The notes under the pieces were generated by a model. That model made no database searches, was not told the origin of the DNA, and saw only the letters and a program-made list of their open reading frames with translations. DNA of 64,000 nt from JANPCX01 sp031431125 (GTDB lineage Bacteria > Pseudomonadota > Gammaproteobacteria > Burkholderiales > Burkholderiaceae_C): positions 1 to 64,000 of the forward strand of contig JANPCX010000089.1 in the NCBI GenBank assembly GCA_031431125.1. Direction: 5' to 3'. This document shows, in pieces, positions 1 to 9,863 of this stretch. The position numbers were made by a program, and so were the translations under genes. Within the stretch, counting starts at the first letter, position 1; the number at the start of each line of letters is the position of its first letter.

Positions 1-88
1 AGAAAGGGGGGGGGGCCTGCGGCGCCCTGGCAGGGGCCTTGAGGGCATAAAAAAACAGACAACAGAACACGCCAAAAATGAACCGCGT

Positions 89-134
89 AAAGCGGACAAT
101 CTACTTGCTACAAAAGCGGACAGTTCTATTTGCT
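89..134 (+). repeat. Two tandem copies of a ~21-nt motif upstream of ndk
   Basis: The 10-mer AAAGCGGACA occurs at 89-98 and again at 113-122. Each copy is followed by a similar tail ending TTGCT (to 109 and to 134), a 24-nt period. An inverted repeat TCAACAG/CTGTTGA follows at 136-142 and 151-157 and overlaps a TTGACA hexamer at 154-159. Terminal repeats of this kind are found at the ends of some insertion sequences, and phased repeats can also be protein-binding sites. No transposase is visible in the window, so the IS-remnant reading is only a guess. Confidence 0.4.
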
Positions 135-253
135 CTCAACAGTCAACCCGCTGTTGACATCATCGCGCCACCTGTACAGGCTAAAATTCGAGGCTTTGCC
201 AAATTGGCGAACCTGTTAGACAAATTCTGTTATTCCATTGAGGAGAAAAAAAC

Positions 254-679
254 ATGGCCATTGAACGCACCCTTTCCATCATCAAACCCGATGCCGTTGC
301 TAAAAACGTGATCGGCCAGATTTACGCCCGCTTTGAAGGCGCAGGCTTGAAGGTGGTTGCCGCCAAGCTGGCCCAGCTGTCGCGCGGTGAAGCCGAGGCT
401 TTTTACGCCGTTCACAAAGCCCGTCCATTTTTCAACGACTTGGTGTCGTTCATGATCTCGGGCCCGGTGATGATCCAAGCCTTGGAAGGCGAGAACGCCA
501 TCGCCAAGAACCGCGACCTGATGGGTGCCACCGATCCGAAGAAGGCTGAAAAAGGCACCATCCGCGCCGACTTCGCCGACAGCATCGATGCCAACGCTGT
601 TCACGGCTCCGACGCTCCCGAAACCGCAGCCGTGGAAGTGGCGTTTTTCTTCCCCGGCATGAATGTTTACAGCCGTTAA
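254..679 (+). CDS. ndk: Nucleoside diphosphate kinase
   Basis: This enzyme moves the gamma-phosphate of ATP to nucleoside diphosphates through a phosphohistidine, balancing NTP and dNTP pools in the cytoplasm. The 141-residue length is normal for the family. The start ERTLSIIKPDAV and the active-site segment NAVHGSD, with catalytic His117, are clear. The ATG is preceded by a good GAGGAG ribosome site (about 240-245). It is the first gene of the ndk-rlmN-pilF-rodZ-ispG-hisS order, which is conserved in many proteobacteria. The upstream 250 bases hold short repeats but no convincing gene. Confidence 0.98.
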   Translation: MAIERTLSIIKPDAVAKNVIGQIYARFEGAGLKVVAAKLAQLSRGEAEAFYAVHKARPFFNDLVSFMISGPVMIQALEGENAIAKNRDLMGATDPKKAEKGTIRADFADSIDANAVHGSDAPETAAVEVAFFFPGMNVYSR

Positions 680-709
680 TTAGGCTCGCCTCAATCGAGG
701 CAAAGCACC

Positions 710-1849
710 ATGAACGCCGTCAACCTGCTGGAATTCGATCTAGAAGGCATGGCTGCGTTTTGTGAGCAGCTGGGTGAAAAGCGTTTTCGCGCCACCCAAC
801 TGTTTCGCTGGGTGCATCAAAAGGGTGAGTCCGATGTGGATGCCATGTCGGACCTCGCCAAGTCCCTGCGCGAGAAATTGCGCACCCGCGCCGAGGTTCG
901 CGCTTTGCCTGTGGCCAGTGAACAGGCCTCGTCCGACGGCACCATCAAATGGCTGTTCGATGTGGGCGGCGGTGATGCCGTGGAGACGGTGTTCATTCCC
1001 GAAACCGATCGCGGCACGCTGTGCATTTCGTCTCAGGCCGGCTGTGCAGTGGGGTGCCGTTTTTGCTCTACGGGCCACCAAGGTTTCAGCCGCAACCTCT
1101 CGACCTTCGAGATCGTGGCGCAGTTGTGGTTTGCCGAGCACCACTTGCGCAAACGCTTGAACGTGGCGCCGGGTGAGCGTGTCATCTCCAATGTGGTGAT
1201 GATGGGCATGGGCGAACCGTTGCAAAACTACGCTGCGCTTTTGCCCGCTTTGCGCGTCATGCTGGACGACCATGGATATGGACTGTCGCGACGACGCGTG
1301 ACGGTGTCCACCTCGGGCGTGGTTCCCTTGATGGATCGTTTGCGCCAAGATTGTCCTGTGGCTTTGGCGGTGTCCTTGCATGCACCTTCTGACGCTCTGC
1401 GTGACGACCTCGTGCCGCTGAACCGAAAGTACCCCATTGATGAATTATTGGACGCCTGTAACCGTTACCTAGACGCCGCGCCACGTGACTTCATCACTTT
1501 CGAGTACTGCATGCTGGCTGGTGTGAACGACTCGGTTGAACAGGCGCGTGCTTTGGTCGCTTTGTTGCGCAACCGGGTGCCATGCAAGATCAACCTGATT
1601 CCTTTCAATCCATTTCCCGCGTCCGGTCTCACCTGTTCCTCGCGTGAACAAGTGCGACACTTCGCGTCAGTGCTGCAAGACGCTGGTTTGGTCACCACCA
1701 TCCGCAAGACTCGCGGTGACGATATAGACGCCGCCTGTGGGCAGTTGGCCGGTGAAGTGCAAGACCGCACCCGCGTGCAGCAGCGAATTGCAACTAGAAC
1801 ACCGATTCGTATTCATAGACCGACCACCCCTCAGGAGAGCAAGGCATGA
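710..1849 (+). CDS. rlmN: Dual-specificity 23S rRNA/tRNA m2A methyltransferase RlmN
   Basis: A radical-SAM enzyme that methylates C2 of A2503 in 23S rRNA and A37 of some tRNAs. The radical-SAM cluster cysteines are C112, C116 and C119 (CAVGCRFC). The second conserved cysteine, which carries the methyl adduct in this family, is C343 in DIDAACGQLAG. GMGEPLQN is also present. At 379 residues it has family length. It starts 30 nt after ndk, and its stop overlaps the start of the next gene (ATGA at 1846-1849), which suggests translational coupling. Confidence 0.97.
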   Translation: MNAVNLLEFDLEGMAAFCEQLGEKRFRATQLFRWVHQKGESDVDAMSDLAKSLREKLRTRAEVRALPVASEQASSDGTIKWLFDVGGGDAVETVFIPETDRGTLCISSQAGCAVGCRFCSTGHQGFSRNLSTFEIVAQLWFAEHHLRKRLNVAPGERVISNVVMMGMGEPLQNYAALLPALRVMLDDHGYGLSRRRVTVSTSGVVPLMDRLRQDCPVALAVSLHAPSDALRDDLVPLNRKYPIDELLDACNRYLDAAPRDFITFEYCMLAGVNDSVEQARALVALLRNRVPCKINLIPFNPFPASGLTCSSREQVRHFASVLQDAGLVTTIRKTRGDDIDAACGQLAGEVQDRTRVQQRIATRTPIRIHRPTTPQESKA

Positions 1850-2703
1850 CTGTTCGGAACGTTCATTGCCAGGGCGCGCGTGCGCAAAAGTTTGGGGCCA
1901 GTCTGCCGTCTTGGGTCGGTCTGCTGTTTTTATTGTTGGCCGTGTCGCTGCTGGGTGCTTGCGCCCAAAAAGGTCCTGGCGACGCTTCAGACCTGAAGGA
2001 CAAGGTCACCGAATCAGATGAACCCGACAACGCCAGGCGCGCTCGGGTCAGGTTGGAGCTGGCATCGGCCTATTTTGGTCGTGGTCAGATGAATGTGGCA
2101 TTGGATGAAGTCAAACTGGCTCTAGCGGCCGACCCCAACCTTGGCCCCGCCTTCAATTTGCGAGGTTTGATCTACGGCAGCATGGGAGAACACGCCCTGG
2201 CCGAGGACAGCTTCAAGCGTGCCTTGCAACTGAACCCGCGCGATGTCGACACCATGCAAAACTACGGCTGGTACATGTGCCAGCGGCAACGTTACACCGA
2301 TGCCGACGGTTTGTTTCGCCAAGCGCTGGGCAGTCCACAAAATCAAGACATTTCGCGGACCTTGCTGACCCAAGGTATCTGCCAGGCCAGAGCCGGTGAC
2401 TTGCCTGCGGCCGAGGCCACTTTGCAGCGAGCGTACGAGATTGACTCTGGCAATGCGTCCGTCGCGGTCAATCTGGCCGAAGTGCTTTTCCGCCGCGGCG
2501 ACTATGAGCGCGCCCGATTCCAAATGCGCCGTATCAACGCCGTGCGCGAGATTGTGAATCCACAAACCCTTTGGTTGGCCATGCGCATTGAACACAGGCT
2601 GGGCAACACACAAGGGTTGGCTTCATTGGGTCAACAACTGCGCGATCGTTTTCCGGAGTCGTCGCAAGCCAAGCTGTATGCGTCGGAGCGTTTCGATGAG
2701 TGA
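1846..2703 (+). CDS. pilF: Type IV pilus biogenesis TPR lipoprotein PilF/PilW
   Basis: An outer-membrane lipoprotein that helps the secretin PilQ assemble in type IV pilus systems. The N-terminus has a hydrophobic segment ending in the lipobox LLGAC, so lipidation is expected on that Cys. The rest is tetratricopeptide repeats (for example ALAEDSFKRALQLNP and AEATLQRAYEIDSGNA). Its place between rlmN and rodZ is conserved in proteobacteria. The start ATG overlaps the rlmN stop. The other pil genes are not in the window, so the pilus role is inferred from family and synteny. Confidence 0.88.
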   Translation: MTVRNVHCQGARAQKFGASLPSWVGLLFLLLAVSLLGACAQKGPGDASDLKDKVTESDEPDNARRARVRLELASAYFGRGQMNVALDEVKLALAADPNLGPAFNLRGLIYGSMGEHALAEDSFKRALQLNPRDVDTMQNYGWYMCQRQRYTDADGLFRQALGSPQNQDISRTLLTQGICQARAGDLPAAEATLQRAYEIDSGNASVAVNLAEVLFRRGDYERARFQMRRINAVREIVNPQTLWLAMRIEHRLGNTQGLASLGQQLRDRFPESSQAKLYASERFDE

Positions 2704-3580
2704 GGCCAGCACCCGAGTTGCCCAAGAGACATCAGAAAGCCCGACGGCGGGTGCGCTGTTGCGCCAGGCCCGCCAAGCCCGCGGCTTGCACATTGCGGCC
2801 TTGGCGACCTCGATCAAGGTGCCTCCTCGCAAACTGGAGCTGCTTGAAGCCGACCGTTACGATGAGTTGCTCGACCTGACCTTCACCCGTGCTTTGGCGC
2901 AAACGGTGTGCAGGTCCTTGAAAATCGATCCCACACCGGTACTGGCTTTGCTGCCGAAACCGTCGGGCGAGCACCTGGACCATGTCGAGTCGGGGATCAA
3001 CGAACCCTTTTTGGACCGGCCGGGCCGCTCGGGTCGTGCGGGCCGTGTCGAGACCCAGTCGTGGAAGCAAGCGCTGCGGCCACAGTGGTTGTTGCCCGGT
3101 CTACTGGTGCTTGCCGCTGTTGGGGTCTATTTTTTACCTGGCCACTGGGGTTGGGGATCGCAAAACCCATCACCCGCCAGTTCGCAATTGGGCCAGGTGC
3201 CAGCAGCGGACATCGCCTCTGCGCCCACGGTGGCCGATGCCGTGCTGCAAGCTCCTGTTGAATTGCTCCCGCCTGCTGATGGTGCGAGCGCTGCCGTGTT
3301 GGTCCTGGCGCCAACAGAGCCGCAGGTTGCACGGGCTGTTGCTGTGTCTTCGCTTGAATTGCGTGCAAGTCAGAGCGCTTGGATCGAAGTCCAAGATGCA
3401 AGCAACAAGCCGCTGATTGCGCGTTTGGTGCAAGCCGGGGAGGTCGTGAATTTAGACGGCACTCCACCCTTGCGATTGAAGGTCGGCAATGCCGCCAACA
3501 CCTCCGTGCGCTTTCGTGGTCAGCCGATTGATTTAAGCGCTTCGACGCGCGACAACGTTGCCCGCATTGAATTGAAGTAA
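2696..3580 (+). CDS. rodZ: RodZ-like helix-turn-helix membrane protein
   Basis: Predicted inner-membrane protein of 294 residues. It has a cytoplasmic Xre-type helix-turn-helix domain (about residues 18-80, beginning AGALLRQARQARGL), one membrane span (about 130-148) and a periplasmic C-terminal domain containing the SAWIEVQDASNKPL signature of the DUF4115/RodZ C-domain. RodZ links MreB filaments to the envelope during rod-shape growth. The start at 2696 lies inside the end of pilF (8-nt overlap). An upstream in-frame extension to 2588 is rejected because it is antisense-like and runs through pilF. Confidence 0.85.
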   Translation: MSEASTRVAQETSESPTAGALLRQARQARGLHIAALATSIKVPPRKLELLEADRYDELLDLTFTRALAQTVCRSLKIDPTPVLALLPKPSGEHLDHVESGINEPFLDRPGRSGRAGRVETQSWKQALRPQWLLPGLLVLAAVGVYFLPGHWGWGSQNPSPASSQLGQVPAADIASAPTVADAVLQAPVELLPPADGASAAVLVLAPTEPQVARAVAVSSLELRASQSAWIEVQDASNKPLIARLVQAGEVVNLDGTPPLRLKVGNAANTSVRFRGQPIDLSASTRDNVARIELK

Positions 3581-3585
3581 ACACC

Positions 3586-4869
<1,284 letters not shown>

Positions 4870-4919
4870 TGATCTGCGGCACATGGCCGCTTCTTTTTTC
4901 TGACGATCCTATTTTTCCC

Positions 4920-6215
4920 ATGGCTGAAACACTGCGCGCCGTCAAAGGCATGAACGACATCCTGCCGCCGGACTCCGCGCGTTGGGAATGGTTCGAAGAA
5001 AAAGTACGTGGCGTGATGGCACGTTATGGCTACGCCAATGTGCGCACGCCCTTGGTAGAGCCCACCGCGCTGTTCGTGAGGAGCTTGGGCGAGGTCACAG
5101 ACATCGTCGAGAAAGAGATGTATTCCTTCGAGGATCGCCTCAATGGCGATCAACTCACGCTACGACCTGAGGGCACGGCGGGCGTGGTGCGGGCTGCGGT
5201 TGAGCACAACATGCTCTACGACGGCGGAAAGAGGCTCTATTACTTGGGGCCCATGTTTCGCCACGAGCGTCCGCAAAAAGGACGCTACCGACAGTTTCAC
5301 CAAGCGGGTGCCGAAGCTTTGGGTTTTCACGGCCCTGATGTCGACGCCGAGTTGATCCTCATGTGCCGCGCCCTGTGGCGAGACCTCGGTCTGCAAGAGG
5401 GCCGCGACCTGTGGTTGGAGATCAACAGCCTGGGCCAGTTGGACGAACGTTTGGCGCACCGAGCTGCCTTGATCGATCACTTTCAGGCTCACTTTGATGT
5501 GCTCGACGAAGACGCGCGCCGCCGCCTGCAAAGCAACCCACTGCGCATCCTGGACAGTAAAAATCCATCCATGAAAGCGGTGGTGGAGTCCGCTCCGCAG
5601 TTGCTGTCTTTTTTGGGCGAGTCGTCCATGGCACATTTCAATGCGGTGCGTGCCGTGCTGGATGCCGCCGGGCTGCCTTACCGCATCAATCCCCGACTGG
5701 TTCGAGGCATGGACTACTACAACCTGACTGTCTTCGAATGGCTGACGGACAAGCTGGGAACCCCGCTTGCCGTGGGCGGCGGTGGTCGTTATGACACCCT
5801 GATTGAACAGCTGGGCGGCAAGCCTGCGCCCGGTGTTGGATGGGGCCTGGGCATTGAGCGTCTGTTGCTTTTGCTGGAGGCGGTGGGCCTTGGCCCGTCG
5901 CCCCAATCGCCCGATGTTTATGCGGTGGTGCCGACGGCGCAGGCCCTGCCGCAAGCCATGGTCTTGCTCGAAGAACTGCGAATCCTGGGGCTGAACGCGA
6001 CCTTGAACCCTGCCGGAAAAGACGGTCCGGCCAGCATGAAGTCGCAGTTCAAACGTGCCGATGCCAGTGGCGCCCGCTACGCTTTGGTGTTTGGCCCCGA
6101 CGAACTGGCGCGCGGCGAAGTCACTGTCAAGAATCTGCGAGACGCGGCAGCAGGTCAGCGCTGCCTTGCTTTGGCCGACTTCACCGCCTGGGGTCCCCTC
6201 CTGCGCGACGCATAA
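4920..6215 (+). CDS. hisS: Histidyl-tRNA synthetase
   Basis: A class II aminoacyl-tRNA synthetase charging tRNA-His. The product begins AETLRAVKGMNDILPPD, carries the histidine-binding motif LVRGMDYYNLTVFEW, and ends in an anticodon-binding domain, for 431 residues. I chose the ATG at 4920 because this matches the family N-terminus. The longer frame to 4866 adds a non-conserved leader. The gene order ispG-hisS-yfgM-bamB-der is conserved in proteobacteria. Confidence 0.97.
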   Translation: MAETLRAVKGMNDILPPDSARWEWFEEKVRGVMARYGYANVRTPLVEPTALFVRSLGEVTDIVEKEMYSFEDRLNGDQLTLRPEGTAGVVRAAVEHNMLYDGGKRLYYLGPMFRHERPQKGRYRQFHQAGAEALGFHGPDVDAELILMCRALWRDLGLQEGRDLWLEINSLGQLDERLAHRAALIDHFQAHFDVLDEDARRRLQSNPLRILDSKNPSMKAVVESAPQLLSFLGESSMAHFNAVRAVLDAAGLPYRINPRLVRGMDYYNLTVFEWLTDKLGTPLAVGGGGRYDTLIEQLGGKPAPGVGWGLGIERLLLLLEAVGLGPSPQSPDVYAVVPTAQALPQAMVLLEELRILGLNATLNPAGKDGPASMKSQFKRADASGARYALVFGPDELARGEVTVKNLRDAAAGQRCLALADFTAWGPLLRDA

Positions 6216-6284
6216 TCTCACCTCCCTTGTTGCGTCGGCTCATGTTGGCGGACGTTTTTTTACTTTGCCCACCACGTTTCAATC

Positions 6285-6968
6285 ATGGCCACCCACCTCG
6301 ACCTCGAAGAACAAGAACAACTCGACCAACTCAAGGCGTTTTGGAAGCGGTGGGGAAACTTCACCATGTTGGTGTTGATTGCCGTGCTCGGGACCATCGC
6401 CGTGTGGAACGGCTGGCAGTGGTACCAGCGCGACCAAGCGGTCAAGGCCAGCGGCATGTTCGAAGAGCTCGAGCTTGCCGCCACCAGCAATGATGCGGAC
6501 CGGGCCGTTTTGGTCTTCAACGACCTGAAGGCGCGTTACCCACGCACGTCCTACACCCAACAGGCCGGCTTGCTGGCTGCGAAGGTTCAGTTCGACAAAG
6601 GACAGCTGGATGCCGCCAACACCACCTTGACCTGGGTTGCCGAGAATGCCTTTGAGACCGACTACCGCATCCTTGCGCGATTGCGTCTGGCGGGTATCTT
6701 GTTGGAGCAAAAAAAGCTGGATGACGCGACCAAACAACTCGATGAGGCCGAGAAGGGCGCATCACCCGAATTTCTTGCTTTGGTATCAGACCGTCGGGGT
6801 GATGTTCTGTTGGCGCAGAACAAACCTGAATTGGCCATTGCTGCCTATCGCAAGGCCTGGGACCTGATGGACACCAAGTTGGAATATCGTCGTTTGATAG
6901 ACGCGAAATTGACGGCCTTGGCCGCTCCTCCTGAAGCGCCGAAGGCAGCGTCTGGGGCCAAGCCATGA
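6285..6968 (+). CDS. yfgM: YfgM-type tetratricopeptide membrane protein
   Basis: An ancillary subunit associated with the SecYEG translocon in E. coli, thought to hand exported proteins to periplasmic chaperones. The 227-residue product has a short charged cytoplasmic start, one membrane span (about residues 24-44) and a periplasmic TPR domain (for example DDATKQLDEAEKGASPEFL). Its stop overlaps the bamB start (ATGA at 6965). Function is inferred from the family and the hisS-yfgM-bamB synteny. Confidence 0.88.
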   Translation: MATHLDLEEQEQLDQLKAFWKRWGNFTMLVLIAVLGTIAVWNGWQWYQRDQAVKASGMFEELELAATSNDADRAVLVFNDLKARYPRTSYTQQAGLLAAKVQFDKGQLDAANTTLTWVAENAFETDYRILARLRLAGILLEQKKLDDATKQLDEAEKGASPEFLALVSDRRGDVLLAQNKPELAIAAYRKAWDLMDTKLEYRRLIDAKLTALAAPPEAPKAASGAKP

Positions 6969-8122
6969 TGGTTGGCCTTGGCGAAACCAAGCCCCAAGCC
7001 ATGCGGCAGCTGGTGGTGGGTTGTTGGCTGGTTGTTGTGACCTTGCTGGCTGCATGCGGTGGCCCCGCCAAACCGAAACCAGGGCCGCTGGAAGCCATTG
7101 CCGGAAGCAGCGCAAGCACGTCAGCGCGGCTGGTTTGGAGTCAGCGCTTCGAGGCGGTACGGTTTCCGCTGGCGCTGGCAATCCATGGAAACAATCTGAC
7201 GCTGGCGGGTGACGATGGCACGGTGGTGTCTTTGGATGCCGCTTCCGGCAAAGAACTGGCGCGCGGCAGTGCCGCAGCCAAACTCAGTGGTGGCGTGGGG
7301 TCGGATGGGCGCTGGTCTGCCGTGGCGACCAGAGGTGGCCAGGTGGTCGTCTTGGAAGCAGGACGTATCGTTTGGAGCCATGCGCTGGGTTCGCGCGTCG
7401 TGACGCGTCCCCTGGTGGCTGGAGAGCGTGTGTTTGCGCTCGCCACAGACCGCAGTGTGCATGCATTTGACGCGTCCACGGGCGCCAAGTTGTGGACTGT
7501 GCGTCGTCCGGGTGATGCGCTGACTTTGAGCCAGTCGGGGGTCTTGCTCGCCGTTGGCAACACCCTGGTGGTGGGTCAGGGTGCGCGTTTGGCGGGCCTG
7601 GACCCTGCCAACGGCACGGTGTCCTGGGAGTTGCCTTTGGCAACCCCGCGTGGCACCAACGAAATTGAACGTTTGGCCGATCTGGTGGGCCCGGTTGGGC
7701 GCGTGGGCGAAGTGGTTTGCGCGCGTGCGTTTCAGTCTGCTGTCTCCTGCGTGAACGCTGTTCGCGGTACCTTGTTGTGGACGCGCAATGTGGGCGGCAC
7801 ACAGGGCATTGCGATGGACGCGCAAACGGTGGCGGCGGCCGACGCCAGCAGCCGCGTCACGGCCTGGCGTGCGGCCACGGGGGAGGTTCTGTGGTCAACG
7901 GAAGCCCTGTTGCACCGCGACCTGTCCCACCCAGTGGTTTTGCCAGGTAGCGTGGCTTTCGGGGATGTTGATGGCGTGGTGCATTTGCTCGCCCGCGACA
8001 GCGGTAAAACAACCGCTCGTCTGCCCACCGATGGAAGCCCCATTCAAACATTGGCTTTGACGGCCGACGCCACGCTGGTCGCGGTGACGCGAAATGGTGG
8101 CGTGTTTGCGTTCCGGCTTTGA
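6965..8122 (+). CDS. bamB: Outer membrane protein assembly factor BamB (lipoprotein)
   Basis: A periplasmic lipoprotein subunit of the BAM complex that inserts beta-barrels into the outer membrane. The signal segment ends in lipobox LLAAC. The mature part is a beta-propeller with PQQ-like blades (SLDAASGKELARG, AFDASTGAKLWTVRRP, AGLDPANGTVSWELP). The start at 6965 overlaps the yfgM stop; an alternative ATG is at 7001. The barrel subunit BamA is encoded at 29.5 kb in the same window. A hairpin with a T-rich tail follows the gene. Confidence 0.95.
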   Translation: MMVGLGETKPQAMRQLVVGCWLVVVTLLAACGGPAKPKPGPLEAIAGSSASTSARLVWSQRFEAVRFPLALAIHGNNLTLAGDDGTVVSLDAASGKELARGSAAAKLSGGVGSDGRWSAVATRGGQVVVLEAGRIVWSHALGSRVVTRPLVAGERVFALATDRSVHAFDASTGAKLWTVRRPGDALTLSQSGVLLAVGNTLVVGQGARLAGLDPANGTVSWELPLATPRGTNEIERLADLVGPVGRVGEVVCARAFQSAVSCVNAVRGTLLWTRNVGGTQGIAMDAQTVAAADASSRVTAWRAATGEVLWSTEALLHRDLSHPVVLPGSVAFGDVDGVVHLLARDSGKTTARLPTDGSPIQTLALTADATLVAVTRNGGVFAFRL

Positions 8123-8125
8123 AGG

Positions 8126-8167
8126 CGCTTGCGGTCCCCGCGCTGCACAGGCAAGCGGTTTTCTTTT
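8126..8167 (+). terminator. Probable intrinsic terminator after bamB
   Basis: The stem CGCTTGC (8126-8132) pairs with GCAAGCG (8151-8157) across an 18-nt loop and is followed by GTTTTCTTTT. It lies between bamB and der. It may end the yfgM-bamB transcript or allow partial read-through into der, whose start is only 14 nt downstream. Confidence 0.6.
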
Positions 8168-8180
8168 GTGAAGTGATGCC

Positions 8181-9515
8181 ATGAAACCCGTGATCGCCAT
8201 TGTGGGCCGCCCGAATGTGGGCAAGTCCACGCTTTTTAACCGCATGACCAAGTCGCGCGACGCCATCGTGGCCGACTTCGCCGGGCTCACCCGCGACCGG
8301 CACTATGGCGACGGCAAACTCGGTGACAAAGAATTCATCGTTGTGGACACCGGTGGCTTTGAGCCGGACTGCTCCAGCGGCATCGTCAAAGAAATGGCCA
8401 AACAAACCCGCCAGGCCGTGGCCGAAGCGGACATCGTGGTGTTCGTGGTCGACATACGCGCCGGGGTTTCGGGTCAAGACCACGACATTGCCCAGTATCT
8501 GCGAACGGTGGGGAAAAAAGTGCTGGTCACGGCTAACAAGGCCGAGGGCATGGTTGACTCTCCGCATTTGGCTGAGTTTTTCGAGCTGGGCATGGGTGCT
8601 CCCCACCCCATTTCGTCGGCGCACGGCCAGGGCATACGCAGCTTGCTGGAGGCGGCGCTGGAAGGCTTCGACTGGGATGAAGAAGGTGACGAAGCAGACG
8701 ACAACAAGCCCATACGTCTGGCTGTCGCAGGACGTCCGAATGTGGGCAAGAGCACGTTGATCAACACCTGGTTGGGCGAAGAGCGCCTGGTGGCCTTTGA
8801 CATGCCCGGAACCACACGCGACGCCATCAGCGTTCCCTTTGAGCGAAACGGTCAAAAGTTCCAACTCATCGACACCGCAGGGCTGCGCCGCAAGGGGCGG
8901 GTGTTTGAGGCGATAGAGAAATTCTCTGTCGTCAAAACCCTGCAGGCCATCGCTGATGCCAACGTGGTGCTGCTGCTGCTCGATGCCACCCAAGGTGTCA
9001 GCGACCAAGACGCCCACATTGCAGGCTACATCCTGGACAGCGGGCGCGCTGTGGTGTTGGCTGTGAATAAATGGGACGCGGTCGATGCCTACCAAAAAGA
9101 GCAGTTGGCGCGTTCCATTGAACAGCGTTTGGCCTTCTTGAAGTTTGCTCCGATCATGCACATTTCAGCGGCACGCCGCCAAGGCTTGGGACCGGTCTGG
9201 AAAGCCATCGCCGACGCACACGCATCGGCCACGGTGAAAATGCCCACCCCGGTTCTGACGCGTTTGCTGCTGGAGGCGGTGGAACACCAAGCGCCCAAAC
9301 GAACCGGCGTATTCCGCCCCAAGATGCGTTACGCCCACCAGGGCGGCATGAACCCGCCCATCATCGTCATCCATGGCAACTCGCTGGACAAGGTGACCGA
9401 CTCCTACAAACGTTTCCTCGAGGGACGTTTTCGGGATCATTTCAAGCTCACAGGCACGCCTCTGCGCATTGAGATGCGCTCCGGTTCCAACCCCTTCACA
9501 GACAAGGACTCGTGA
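8181..9515 (+). CDS. der: Ribosome assembly GTPase Der (EngA)
   Basis: A tandem-GTPase needed for 50S subunit maturation. Two Ras-like G domains are visible, with P-loops GRPNVGKS at residues 9-16 and 184-191, each followed by DTGG/DTAG-type switch II motifs and NKxx/NKWD motifs. A KH-like C-terminal domain follows (PPIIVIHGN). Length is 444 residues, as usual for beta- and gammaproteobacteria. The neighbours bamB and hfq match the usual synteny. Confidence 0.98.
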   Translation: MKPVIAIVGRPNVGKSTLFNRMTKSRDAIVADFAGLTRDRHYGDGKLGDKEFIVVDTGGFEPDCSSGIVKEMAKQTRQAVAEADIVVFVVDIRAGVSGQDHDIAQYLRTVGKKVLVTANKAEGMVDSPHLAEFFELGMGAPHPISSAHGQGIRSLLEAALEGFDWDEEGDEADDNKPIRLAVAGRPNVGKSTLINTWLGEERLVAFDMPGTTRDAISVPFERNGQKFQLIDTAGLRRKGRVFEAIEKFSVVKTLQAIADANVVLLLLDATQGVSDQDAHIAGYILDSGRAVVLAVNKWDAVDAYQKEQLARSIEQRLAFLKFAPIMHISAARRQGLGPVWKAIADAHASATVKMPTPVLTRLLLEAVEHQAPKRTGVFRPKMRYAHQGGMNPPIIVIHGNSLDKVTDSYKRFLEGRFRDHFKLTGTPLRIEMRSGSNPFTDKDS

Positions 9516-9585
9516 CGGCTCTATCCGTCTGGGGAAACCCTGTGTTAACGTGCGAATGTCATAAACTTTCAACACGGAGAATATC

Positions 9586-9831
9586 GTGAGTAACAAAGGG
9601 CAACTCCTCCAAGACCCCTTCTTGAACCTGCTGCGCAAAGAGCATGTTCCAGTGTCGATTTACCTCGTCAATGGCATCAAGCTGCAAGGCCATATCGAGT
9701 CGTTTGACCAGTATGTGGTGTTGCTGCGCAATACCGTGACCCAAATGGTCTACAAACACGCGATCTCCACCGTCGTGCCGGGCCGCGCAGTGAACTTCCA
9801 GGCCAGCGACGCACCCGCCGACCTCGCCTGA
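9586..9831 (+). CDS. hfq: RNA chaperone Hfq
   Basis: A hexameric Sm-like protein that pairs small RNAs with mRNAs. The 81-residue product has Sm1 (LQDPFLNLLRKEHVPVSIYL) and Sm2 with the YKHAIST motif. The start codon is GTG, preceded by ACGGAGA. Its place before hflX-hflK-hflC is conserved. The C-terminal tail is short, as in many betaproteobacteria. Confidence 0.98.
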   Translation: MSNKGQLLQDPFLNLLRKEHVPVSIYLVNGIKLQGHIESFDQYVVLLRNTVTQMVYKHAISTVVPGRAVNFQASDAPADLA

Positions 9832-9863
9832 AGCCTGACCCACCAAGCCAGTGCCACACGACC

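Noticed and set aside
78..311. 77-codon frame ahead of ndk
   Set aside because: It runs across the ndk start in another frame and lies over the short repeats.
7857..9161. 434-codon open frame on the - strand opposite bamB and der
   Set aside because: It is the shadow of two well-supported genes and has a His/Gln-rich, low-complexity composition with no recognisable motif.
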